Shown here one piece after another: positions 48,540-57,021 of a stretch of 64,000 bases of DNA; within the stretch, counting starts at the first letter, position 1; every line of letters starts with the position of its first letter. The DNA is taken from positions 124,001 through 188,000 of the forward strand of contig NZ_PDLO01000008.1 of the NCBI RefSeq assembly GCF_002631205.1, in the 5' to 3' direction. The DNA comes from Neolewinella marina. Its GTDB lineage: Bacteria; Bacteroidota; Bacteroidia; Chitinophagales; Saprospiraceae. The translations under genes and the position numbers were made by a program. The notes under the pieces were generated by a model, which saw only the letters and a list, made by a program, of their open reading frames with translations, did no database searches and had not been told where the DNA came from.

Positions 48540-51329
48540 ATGCGCCTAATTCTCCTGCTCCTCCTGGCAGGCCCCTTGCTGGCCCAGGACGGCCAATATT
48601 TCCAGCAGTCGGTCGACTACGGCATCAACGCCCGCCTCGACGACCGCGACCACGTCCTCCACGCCGAGCTGCGGCTGGGCTACATCAACCACGCCCCCCG
48701 CGCCCTCGACTCCATCGTCTTCCACCTTTGGCCGCGGGCCTTCAGCGGCGACAATACCGCCTTCGCTCGCCAGCAGCTGCGCAACAGGAGTACCGACTTC
48801 CACTTCGCGCCGCCCGCGGCCCGCGGCACCCTGGACAGCCTCGACTTCCGCGTGGACAGCCACCCCGCCCGCTTCGCCTACACCGCGGATCCCGACGTCG
48901 GGGTGCTCTACCTGAACGAGCCCCTGCGGCCCGGGGCCACTGCCGCCATCACCACCCCCTTCCGGGTGAAGATCCCCGAGAGCTTCAGCCGGCTGGGCCA
49001 CGTGGGGGAGTCTTACCAGCTCACCCAGTGGTACCCCAAGCCCGCCGTCTACGACCGCGACGGTTGGCACCCCATGCCCTACCTCGACCAGGGGGAATTC
49101 TACAGCGAATTCGGCAGCTTCCGCGTGACCCTCGACCTGCCCGCCAACTACGTGGTGGCCGCCACCGGGGTGCTGCAGGACCAGGAAGAACGGGCATGGC
49201 TGCTGGCGCGGGCCGACAGCACCCGCCGTGCCCTGGCCGGCCGCCGTGACCTTCCGTCCGGCTACGTCGACGAGTCCTTCCCCCCCAGCGCCGCGGAGCG
49301 CAAGACCCTGACCTATACGGCGAAGGGCGTACACGACTTCGCCTGGTTTGCTGACAAGCGCTTCATGGTACTCCACGACACCCTGGAACTGGCGGATTCC
49401 CCCGGCACCCGCGGCCCCGCCGACGTATGGGCCTTCTTCACGGAAACCGAAGCCGCCCTGTGGAAAGACGCCACCGACTACCTCAAGCGGGCCGTGCGCT
49501 TCTACTCCGACCACCTGGGTCCCTACCCCTACCCCCAGGTGACCGGGGTGCAGAGCGCCCTGAGCGCCGGCGCCGGCATGGAGTACCCCATGATCACCGT
49601 CATCGGCCGCAGCTACACCGCCTACGGCCTCGACGAGGTACTGGCCCACGAGATCGGCCACAACTGGTTCTACGGCATCCTGGGCAGCAATGAACGCGAC
49701 CACCCCTGGATGGACGAGGGACTGAACAGCTACTACGAGGGCCGCTACACCCGGCAATTTTACCCCGAACGGCGGGGGCGGCAGCAGGTCATCCCCGGCC
49801 GGGAGGTCGAGACAGACGCCCTGGCCTACCACTACCTGGCCCGGCTGGGCCGCGACCAGGCCCCCGACACCCCGATCGACCAACTGAGTGCCTTCAACTA
49901 CTGGATCTCCGCCTACAGCAAGCCGGAACTGGTGCTGCAGGCCGTAGAGGAAAGGGTGGGCACGGAAGCCCTGGACGCGGCCTTCCGCGACTACTACGCG
50001 GCCTGGAAGTTCCGCCACCCCCGCCCGACCGACTTCTTCGCCGCCCTGGCCCCGCTGGGGGTAGACGACTACGTACGCGACGCCATGACCTCCACCACGG
50101 CCGGGGAATTCAACCGGGCGGCCCGGTCCGCCGACCGTTCCCCCGGCCTGTCCCCGCCGAAACTGGCCCTCATCACCGACGCCGCCAGCGAGCGGCCGCA
50201 GCTGTTCGTCTCCCCCCTGCTCGGCTTCAACGAGAACGACGGGGTGCTGGCGGGCCTGGCCCTGCACAACCGCACCCTGGAGCCCCGGCGGCTGGAGTGG
50301 CTGGTGGCCCCGCTCTACGGCTTCGCGAGCAAGGAGCTGGCGGGCTTCGCCGGTGCCCGTTACCGGGTGGTGCGCCCCGCGGAGTGGCTGCAGCAGGTGG
50401 TCGTGGGCGGCGGGGTGCAGCGCTTCAGTGACTTCGATCCTCCAGCCGTGGACCGCCTGTACGGCTACGACCGCTGGGCGCTGCGCAGTGATTTTTACCT
50501 TGATCATCCGGCCAGCAGTCAGCGCAGCAGTCGGCTGTACAGTCAGCTCATCCGCCTGGACCGCCGCCGCCCCGACTTTGGCGACGGGGGCGTGCTGCTG
50601 GACCGGGCCGAGACGCTCACCACCCATTTCCTGCGCGCGGGCTACGCGGCCCGGGTGGAGCGGGAGATCAATCCCGTCGCCTACGGCGTCCAGCTGGAAT
50701 ACCGCAACGGGGGCGCGCAGCAGTTCCCCGCCGCCGACTACCTGCGACTGGACGCTACCCTCACCGGCGGCTACCAGTACCAAGCGGACAAATTCCTCCG
50801 CTGGCGGTTATTCGGCGGCTACTTCCTGCAGCACGACCTGCGCGAGGGTAACACGGCCCCCTCCGTCAGCCTGTCGCTCGTCGACAACGCCGCCAGCGAC
50901 TACGCCTACGACGACCTTTACCTGGGCCGCAGCCAGGATGGCTGGTACCAGCAGCAGCTCGGGGAGCGGCAGGGTGGCTTCCGCGCACCGGTAGCCGCGG
51001 CCTTCCCCTTCGGCCGCAGCAACGACTACCTGGCCGCTGTGAACCTGGACGGCGACCTACCCTTCCCCGGCCCGATCGGGGTCTTCCTCGACGCCGGGGC
51101 CTACGGCTACCGCCCCACCCTGAGCAGCGCCCAGTCCAACGCCGTCCGCTGGGTAGGGGGGCTGTCCGTCAACCTGTTCCAGGACCAGTTCCGCCTCTTC
51201 GTCCCCCTGCTGGCCGACGCCGACACCCGGGGGCTGCTGGAGCAGCGGGGCAACCTCCTCGACCGCGTTTCCTTCCGCCTCAACCTCTCCCGCCTCCTCC
51301 CCTGGCAGTGGATTGACGAATTACCCTAA
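48540..51329 (+). CDS. M1-family metallopeptidase with a barrel-like C-terminal half
   Basis: A 929-residue protein. The ATG at 48540 gives a signal peptide (MRLILLLLLAGPLLAQ); an upstream in-frame ATG is less suitable. The M1 core lies at about 20-530: substrate motif GAGMEYP (344-350), zinc site HEIGH (His370, Glu371, His374) and Glu393 in MDEGLNSYYE. From about 550 to the end the pattern changes to amphipathic strand-like repeats (LFVSPLLGFNENDGVLAGLAL, LRLDATLTGGYQYQ, DRVSFRLNLSRLLPWQW), which look like an outer-membrane beta-barrel of the BamA/Omp85 type, instead of the usual helical domain. The enzyme would then be tethered in the outer membrane. Repeat copy C begins at its stop codon. 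Confidence 0.87.
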   Translation: MRLILLLLLAGPLLAQDGQYFQQSVDYGINARLDDRDHVLHAELRLGYINHAPRALDSIVFHLWPRAFSGDNTAFARQQLRNRSTDFHFAPPAARGTLDSLDFRVDSHPARFAYTADPDVGVLYLNEPLRPGATAAITTPFRVKIPESFSRLGHVGESYQLTQWYPKPAVYDRDGWHPMPYLDQGEFYSEFGSFRVTLDLPANYVVAATGVLQDQEERAWLLARADSTRRALAGRRDLPSGYVDESFPPSAAERKTLTYTAKGVHDFAWFADKRFMVLHDTLELADSPGTRGPADVWAFFTETEAALWKDATDYLKRAVRFYSDHLGPYPYPQVTGVQSALSAGAGMEYPMITVIGRSYTAYGLDEVLAHEIGHNWFYGILGSNERDHPWMDEGLNSYYEGRYTRQFYPERRGRQQVIPGREVETDALAYHYLARLGRDQAPDTPIDQLSAFNYWISAYSKPELVLQAVEERVGTEALDAAFRDYYAAWKFRHPRPTDFFAALAPLGVDDYVRDAMTSTTAGEFNRAARSADRSPGLSPPKLALITDAASERPQLFVSPLLGFNENDGVLAGLALHNRTLEPRRLEWLVAPLYGFASKELAGFAGARYRVVRPAEWLQQVVVGGGVQRFSDFDPPAVDRLYGYDRWALRSDFYLDHPASSQRSSRLYSQLIRLDRRRPDFGDGGVLLDRAETLTTHFLRAGYAARVEREINPVAYGVQLEYRNGGAQQFPAADYLRLDATLTGGYQYQADKFLRWRLFGGYFLQHDLREGNTAPSVSLSLVDNAASDYAYDDLYLGRSQDGWYQQQLGERQGGFRAPVAAAFPFGRSNDYLAAVNLDGDLPFPGPIGVFLDAGAYGYRPTLSSAQSNAVRWVGGLSVNLFQDQFRLFVPLLADADTRGLLEQRGNLLDRVSFRLNLSRLLPWQWIDELP

Positions 51330-51491
51330 GCTTGTGTGGACTTTACCATTCGGCCTGCAAACGGGTCTTTTCCCCCTACGCTGCGTTGCCATAAACGGCT
51401 TCGTAGAGGGTTCTACGATCCGCTTTTACCGCCTTGCCTAGAGAAAAAATACCTCGTTTTCGTCCAGAAGCGCAAAATCCACACAACCTTA
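51327..51491. repeat. Dispersed structured element, copy C
   Basis: A 165-bp element that starts at the stop codon of the M1 gene and ends eight bases before the next ATG. Termini TTGTGTGGA (51332-51340) and TCCACACAA (51478-51486) pair perfectly, extended by TAAG and CTTA around one mismatch. The hairpin is CGTAGA-GGGT-TCTACG (51402-51417), with a compensatory A-T replacing G-C/C-G of copies A and B. It runs opposite to copies A and B relative to the downstream gene. Confidence 0.83.
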
Positions 51492-51498
51492 GCGCCCC

Positions 51499-52002
51499 AT
51501 GACCCTACCTGACTTCATCCGCCTAGCCGCCGAGCACCCGACCGAGGTGGTATTCTACTTTACGCTCGTGCCCGTAGCCGCCTTCCTGGCGGGCTGGATG
51601 GAGCCCGAGGAGGACCACCTGCCGCCCTGGAACTACCTCTATAGTGCCCTGCTGTACCTGGTGGCGGTGCCCGCTACCCTTTCCCTGGGACTGAGCGCCT
51701 ATCAGTGGTCGGTGGGCGGGGCGGCCGCCGTGGCGCCCGATGTGGTGCTGCAGGTGGTGCCCGTGGCCAGTTTTTTCTACACGGCCTACGTTATTCACCG
51801 CCGCATTGCGCTGGTGACCCTTCCGGGCTTCGGCCGGCTGGCCGGGCTGGTGGGGCTGGTGGCCGTCACCGCCCTGCTGCTGTGGGCGGTGGACCGCAGC
51901 GGACTGCTGGACCTTGGCAGTTGGAAGGTGCAGTACGTCGTTGCCGTTTTCCTCCTCCTGCTCGTGGTGGTGCGGGCCCTCTGGCGGCGGACGCTGGGCT
52001 AG
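51499..52002 (+). CDS. Small four-helix membrane protein of unknown function
   Basis: A 167-residue protein with four probable membrane helices (about 12-34, 45-68, 82-100 and 112-160, the last possibly two). The N-terminal loop has a conserved-looking acidic GWMEPEEDHLPPW segment. I do not recognise the family. It lies eight bases after repeat copy C and about 108 bp before the subtilisin gene. No motif suggests a specific role. Confidence 0.65.
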   Translation: MTLPDFIRLAAEHPTEVVFYFTLVPVAAFLAGWMEPEEDHLPPWNYLYSALLYLVAVPATLSLGLSAYQWSVGGAAAVAPDVVLQVVPVASFFYTAYVIHRRIALVTLPGFGRLAGLVGLVAVTALLLWAVDRSGLLDLGSWKVQYVVAVFLLLLVVVRALWRRTLG

Positions 52003-52110
52003 GCGGCGGGCGCGGGTGCCGGCGAACGGCAAGGCAGCAGTCATTGTTACCCTTCGGCACCTGGGTCGACGGCGGAACCCGTATTTTGTCCGGGTCCGTA
52101 ACCACTCCAT

Positions 52111-55041
52111 ATGTCCCGTTCCCGCCTCCTGCTCCTGTTGGCCCTGCTCGGCTGCGCCGCGCTCGGTGCCCAGGTACTGGACTACGGGCAGGGGCAGCTG
52201 ATCGTCCAGCTGGAGAGCAGGACGGAAGCCAAGGCCTGGATCCGGAGTCACCGGGAAATCGCCGCCTGGAAGCCCCTTGGTCAAAACCTGAATACTTACC
52301 TGGTCACCTTCGACTGGGCAAAGCACTCCGAAAAGCAGCTGCGGGCCGACTACGGCCGGGAAGCCGGGGTGGTGAACGTACAGCTCAACTACCGGCTGAC
52401 CATGCGGCGGCGCCCCAATGACCCCCGCTACCCCCAGCAGTGGCAATTCTTCAACACCGGACAGATCGGTGGGGAAACCGGGGCCGACTACAACGTGCAG
52501 CCCGCCTGGGACGTCACCACCGGCGGGGTAACCACGAACGGAGACACCATCGTCATCGCCAGCATCGACAACGGCATCGACCTCGACCACGAGGACCTGG
52601 TGGCCAACATCTGGGTGAACCGCGACGAAATCCCCGGCAACGGCCGAGACGACGACCGCAACGGCTACGTCGACGACCGCTTCGGCTGGAACACCAAACT
52701 GGACAACAACGACGTCGAGGGCGGCAAAGGCGACCACGGCACCCCCGTCATGGGGCAGATCGCCGCCGCGGGCAACAACCAGCGGGGGGTCACCGGGGTC
52801 AACTGGCTGGCCAGGGTAATGAACATCACCAACGACTTCGACCCCCTCGAATCGGAAGTCATCGAAGCCTACGGCTACGCCCTCGACGCCCGCCGGCGCT
52901 ACGACGCCACCGGGGGGCGCGAGGGGGCCTACGTGGTGGCCACCAACGCCAGCTGGGGACGCGACCGCGCCTTTCCCTCCCAGAGCCCCATCTGGTGCGC
53001 CCTCTACGATACCCTGGGCAGCTACGGCATCATTAACGTGGCGGCGGTACCGAACCGCGACATCGACGTGGACGAGGTGGGCGACCTGCCCTCCCTCTGC
53101 CAGTCGGAGTATCTGGTGGTGGTGACGAGTATCGACACCCGCAACAAAAAGGTGAAGGACGCCGCGGCCGGCGCCATTTCCGTCGACCTGGCCGCCTTCG
53201 GCGAGGGGGTCTATACCACCCTGCTGGGCAACAGCTACGGCGCCGTATACGGCACCTCCTTCGCCACCCCGGCGGTGACCGGTGCCTTCGGATTGCTGTA
53301 CTCGGCCCCCTGCGCGAGCCTCGGGCAGCTGCTGCGCAGCGACCCCCCGGCGGCGGCCCGCTACCTGCGCGACGTCCTCTTCGCCACCCTGCGCCCCTTG
53401 CCAACCCTGAAGGAAACTACCGTTACCGGCGGGGCCCTGGACGTGGGTGCGGCCATGACCGCCCTCATGCAGGGCTGCGTAGCCTGTCTGCCGCCTACCT
53501 CCTTCACCACCGCCCCGCCGGGCGATGCCTCCTCCGACCTGCTCCTCGACTGGAAGGTTACGGATGCCGCCGACCGGGTGGACCTCCGCTACCGGCCCGC
53601 CGGATCGACTGCGTGGACCACCCTGACGAACGTCCGCGCCCCCTACCGCCTCAGCGGGCTGCCCTCCTGCCGGGAGTACGACCTCCAGCTGGTGAGCCAC
53701 TGCGGGGCCGACTCCGCCCAAACGGAAGTGTGGACGGTGGAAACGCCGGGTTGCTGCCGCCTCCCGGACGACTATCGGGTACGCGCCCTGGCCGGGGGCC
53801 GCATCGTAGCCGAATGGCAGCCCCTGCTCAATGCCCTGAGCTACACCCTGCGGTACCGCACGGGGGACGATGAGTGGACGGAGGTTACCACCACCGAATC
53901 CCGCCTGGAACTCACCGGCCTGCGCAACTGCCGCACCTACGAAATCGAGCTGCGCACCAACTGCACCGGCGGCGCCACCCGGTTCCAGGGCCGCCGCATC
54001 CAGAAGACCCTGGGCTGCGGCGTCTGCCTGGATGCCGAATACTGCCTGCCCACCGGCTTCGGCAACGAGCAGGAGTGGCTGGCGCGGGTGGAGATTCCCG
54101 GCATCCTGGACGTACAATCCAGCCGCGAGATCGACGCCTACCGCAACTTCGGCGACCAGACCCTCAGCAGCATGGTGCCCGGCGGGGTCTACCCCATCAC
54201 CCTCACCCCCGCCTACCGCGGCAGTGGATTCACCCAGGACTTCCACGTGTACATCGACTGGAACCAGGACGCCCAGTTCACCGCCGACGAACTGGTGGTG
54301 GAGCAGTCCGCCCCCCGCGGCGGCGTGGCCCGGGGGAGCATCGTGGTACCGGAATCCACCGAGCTCGGCCTGACGCGGATGCGCATCATCATGCAGTTCA
54401 CCACGGTGAAGACCGGCCCCTGCCCCGCCGGCAGCAACCAGCAGTTCTCGGGGGAGGTGGAGGATTACTGCCTTGACATCACCCCCGTCCAGGGGTGCCC
54501 GGCGCCGCCCTCCCTGACGGCCACCTACAACGAGCAACTCCAGCAGACCCAGGTTTCCTGGGGGGCCTCGGCGGCTCCCGGCGGCAGTTACCTGCTGCGG
54601 TACCGCCCCCGCAACCGCGACGGCAACTACACCGAACGCACCGTCAAGGCGCTTACTGCCACCGTAACGGGCCTGAACCTCTGCAACAGCTACGAGGTAC
54701 AGGTGGCCAGCATTTGCACCGGCGAACCCGGTCCCTTCCGCACCGTCTTCCTCGGCGACGACTGCGTGAACAACCGCAGCCTGCCCCTGCCCGACGCCCT
54801 GTGGTCGCTGTCGCCCAACCCCGCCCGGGAGCGGGCGTACCTGCGGTGGGAGTCACCGCTGCGGGTGGCGGGGGTAAGTCTCTTTGCCTTCGACGGCCGC
54901 CGCCTGGGTGAATGGTCCGTGCAACCCACCGCCCGCGAACTGCCCCTCGAGCTCGGGGAGCTCCCGCCGGGGGCCTATCTGCTGCAGCTGCGCACGGCCG
55001 ATGGGCGGTCGGGGAGCCGACGGCTACTGCTGCTGCGGTAA
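52111..55041 (+). CDS. Secreted S8 subtilisin-like protease with GEVED and T9SS domains
   Basis: A 976-residue protein with a signal peptide ([21 protein letters not shown]), a propeptide-like part to about 100, and a subtilisin catalytic domain: Asp153 in [13 protein letters not shown], His209 in DHGTPVMG, oxyanion Asn279 in ATNASWG and Ser383 in GTSFATP. Fibronectin-III-like repeats follow (about 450-620), then a GEVED-type domain ending in [12 protein letters not shown], another FN3 unit, and a T9SS type A tail ([25 protein letters not shown]). It should be a surface or released protease. TATTTTGT at about 52081-52088 could be the -7 box. Confidence 0.92.
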   Translation: MSRSRLLLLLALLGCAALGAQVLDYGQGQLIVQLESRTEAKAWIRSHREIAAWKPLGQNLNTYLVTFDWAKHSEKQLRADYGREAGVVNVQLNYRLTMRRRPNDPRYPQQWQFFNTGQIGGETGADYNVQPAWDVTTGGVTTNGDTIVIASIDNGIDLDHEDLVANIWVNRDEIPGNGRDDDRNGYVDDRFGWNTKLDNNDVEGGKGDHGTPVMGQIAAAGNNQRGVTGVNWLARVMNITNDFDPLESEVIEAYGYALDARRRYDATGGREGAYVVATNASWGRDRAFPSQSPIWCALYDTLGSYGIINVAAVPNRDIDVDEVGDLPSLCQSEYLVVVTSIDTRNKKVKDAAAGAISVDLAAFGEGVYTTLLGNSYGAVYGTSFATPAVTGAFGLLYSAPCASLGQLLRSDPPAAARYLRDVLFATLRPLPTLKETTVTGGALDVGAAMTALMQGCVACLPPTSFTTAPPGDASSDLLLDWKVTDAADRVDLRYRPAGSTAWTTLTNVRAPYRLSGLPSCREYDLQLVSHCGADSAQTEVWTVETPGCCRLPDDYRVRALAGGRIVAEWQPLLNALSYTLRYRTGDDEWTEVTTTESRLELTGLRNCRTYEIELRTNCTGGATRFQGRRIQKTLGCGVCLDAEYCLPTGFGNEQEWLARVEIPGILDVQSSREIDAYRNFGDQTLSSMVPGGVYPITLTPAYRGSGFTQDFHVYIDWNQDAQFTADELVVEQSAPRGGVARGSIVVPESTELGLTRMRIIMQFTTVKTGPCPAGSNQQFSGEVEDYCLDITPVQGCPAPPSLTATYNEQLQQTQVSWGASAAPGGSYLLRYRPRNRDGNYTERTVKALTATVTGLNLCNSYEVQVASICTGEPGPFRTVFLGDDCVNNRSLPLPDALWSLSPNPARERAYLRWESPLRVAGVSLFAFDGRRLGEWSVQPTARELPLELGELPPGAYLLQLRTADGRSGSRRLLLLR

Positions 55042-55063
55042 CCGACCGTTGCAGCGGGAAAGT

Positions 55064-55071
55064 TACCTTTG
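55064..55071 (+). promoter_or_regulatory. -7-like box four bases before the panB start
   Basis: TACCTTTG matches TAnnTTTG exactly and is followed by CGCC and the ATG, which would make the transcript leaderless. A TTG at 55049-55051 is closer than usual (12-bp spacer). Confidence 0.5.
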
Positions 55072-55075
55072 CGCC

Positions 55076-55897
55076 ATGAGCGTACACAAAGCGAGTGATG
55101 TCAAGCGGGTGACCACCCATACCCTGCAGTCGATGAAGGAGGCCGGGGAGAAGATTGCCATGCTGACCGCCTACGACTATTCCACCGCGCGGATCCTCGA
55201 CGCCGCCGGCGTCGACGTGCTGCTGGTCGGCGATTCGGCCAGCAACGTCATGGCCGGCCACGAAACCACCCTGCCCATTACTCTCGACCAGATGATCTAC
55301 CACGCCTCCAGCGTGGTGCGTGGCGTGCAGCGGGCGCTAGTGATCGTCGACCTCCCCTTCGGCACCTACCAAGGCGACAGCAAGATGGCCCTGAAATCCA
55401 GCATCCGGATCATGAAGGAAAGCGGCGCCCACGCCGTCAAGCTGGAGGGCGGACAGGAGGTGGAGGAAAGCATCCGCCGCATCCTCACCGCGGGCATCCC
55501 CGTGATGGGCCACCTGGGCCTGACGCCCCAGTCGATCTACAAGTTCGGCACCTACACCGTCCGCGCCAAGCAGGAAGCCGAGGCCCGCCGGCTGCTGAAG
55601 GACGCCAAAATGCTCGACGAGCTGGGCTGCTTCGGCCTGGTACTGGAAAAAATTCCCGCCGCCCTCGCCAAGCGCGTGAGCCGCAGCATCGACATTCCCA
55701 CCATCGGCATCGGTGGCGGGGCCGATACCGACGGTCAGGTGCTCGTCACCCAGGACATGCTGGGTATTACCAAGGACTTCCACCCCCGTTTCCTGCGGCG
55801 CTACGCCGAACTCTTCGACGTCATCAAGGAGGCCACCGCGGCCTACGTCCGGGACGTGAAGAGCCGGGAGTTTCCCAGCGAGGAGGAGCAGTACTGA
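55076..55897 (+). CDS. panB: 3-methyl-2-oxobutanoate hydroxymethyltransferase
   Basis: A 273-residue protein of normal length for the first committed step of pantothenate biosynthesis, using 5,10-methylene-tetrahydrofolate to hydroxymethylate ketoisovalerate. [40 protein letters not shown] and [10 protein letters not shown] contain the metal and substrate residues, and [19 protein letters not shown] is highly conserved. The ATG at 55076 is selected because [21 protein letters not shown] is the usual N-terminus. It depends on the same one-carbon pool that GlyA feeds. No panC is adjacent. Confidence 0.96.
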   Translation: MSVHKASDVKRVTTHTLQSMKEAGEKIAMLTAYDYSTARILDAAGVDVLLVGDSASNVMAGHETTLPITLDQMIYHASSVVRGVQRALVIVDLPFGTYQGDSKMALKSSIRIMKESGAHAVKLEGGQEVEESIRRILTAGIPVMGHLGLTPQSIYKFGTYTVRAKQEAEARRLLKDAKMLDELGCFGLVLEKIPAALAKRVSRSIDIPTIGIGGGADTDGQVLVTQDMLGITKDFHPRFLRRYAELFDVIKEATAAYVRDVKSREFPSEEEQY

Positions 55898-55991
55898 GGC
55901 CAACCTCAGCCCCACCACATTGTTAGCCAAACTGAAACCGCAGCCGGCCCGCCGCCGGCCGGAACTCCGGTGACAAGATTGATGTAAGCAT

Positions 55992-57017
55992 ATGAAAAGG
56001 ATTCTCGGTATTGTCTTCCTGCTGGGCCTGGCCGCCCTCGGCTACGTCTACTACCAGCTCAAGGTGGTGGCCGCCGTTCCGGAAGACCTGGACGGGCCGG
56101 TTACGGTCCAGATCCCCACCGGCAGCAGCTACGAAGCCGTGATGGACACCCTGGCCGTAAAGGGCGTCCGGCTGAACCGTACCCTCTTCGACCCCCTGGC
56201 CGAACAGATGGGCTTCCGCCGCCCCCGCATGCGCTCCGGCCGCTTCGAGCTCCAGCCGGGCAGCAGCGCCCTGAGTGTGCTGCGCAAGCTGCGCGGCGGC
56301 GCCCAGGCGACCGTCGACGTGGTGCTGACCACCGAGCGGGAACCCATGAACGTGGCCGCCAAGGTGGCCCGCTTCCTGGAGCCCGACAGCCTCGCCTTCG
56401 TGCGCCTGTTCCAGGATACCCAGTACGTCGACAGCATCGGCTACACCCCCGCCACCCTGCAGACGCTCTTCATTCCCAACACCTACGAGATGTACTGGAA
56501 CGCCACCCCACGCGACTTCGTCGCGCGGATGGTGAAGGAGCACGACCGCTTCTGGCACGCCAACGACCGGCTGGCGAAGGCCGAGGCCCTGCAGCTCACG
56601 CCGGCCGAAGTCTACACCCTGGCCAGCATCGTCGAAAAGGAGAGCCTGGTGGCCGCCGAGCGGCCCCGCATCGCCGGAGTATACCTCAACCGCCTGCGCA
56701 TCGGGATGCCCCTGCAGGCCGACCCCACGGCCGTCTTCGCCACCCGGGAGTTCGATGTTGGCCGCGTACTGACGCGCCACACCCAGTTCGACAGCCCCTA
56801 CAACACCTACCGCTACGCGGGACTGCCCCCGGGGCCCATCACCATGTCCAGCGTGGGCAGCATCGACGCGGTGCTCAACCCCGAAGACCACGAGTACCTC
56901 TACTTCTGCGCCCGGGGCGACGGTAGCGGGGAGCACAACTTCGCCAGTACCCTGGCCGGGCACTCCCGCAACATTGCCATTTACGTAGCCAACCTCCGCC
57001 AGCGCGGCATCCGCTAG
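55992..57017 (+). CDS. mltG: Endolytic murein transglycosylase MltG
   Basis: A 341-residue protein with a single N-terminal membrane helix (about 3-21), a LysM-like subdomain, and a YceG/MltG catalytic domain. ASIVEKESLVAAERP includes the catalytic Glu215, and GVYLNRLRIGMPLQADPTA and YNTYRYAGLPPGPI are signature segments. MltG cleaves nascent peptidoglycan strands and is thought to end glycan polymerisation. The short helix orients the enzyme toward the periplasm. It follows panB by 94 bp on the same strand. The next gene is convergent with only four bases between stop codons. Confidence 0.94.
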   Translation: MKRILGIVFLLGLAALGYVYYQLKVVAAVPEDLDGPVTVQIPTGSSYEAVMDTLAVKGVRLNRTLFDPLAEQMGFRRPRMRSGRFELQPGSSALSVLRKLRGGAQATVDVVLTTEREPMNVAAKVARFLEPDSLAFVRLFQDTQYVDSIGYTPATLQTLFIPNTYEMYWNATPRDFVARMVKEHDRFWHANDRLAKAEALQLTPAEVYTLASIVEKESLVAAERPRIAGVYLNRLRIGMPLQADPTAVFATREFDVGRVLTRHTQFDSPYNTYRYAGLPPGPITMSSVGSIDAVLNPEDHEYLYFCARGDGSGEHNFASTLAGHSRNIAIYVANLRQRGIR

Positions 57018-57021
57018 ACGC

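Noticed and set aside
47315-48541. Leftward open frame across the 205-bp tandem repeats and cdd
   Set aside because: It repeats the same peptide because the DNA repeats, and it runs opposite a well-supported cytidine deaminase; a non-coding repeat is more likely.
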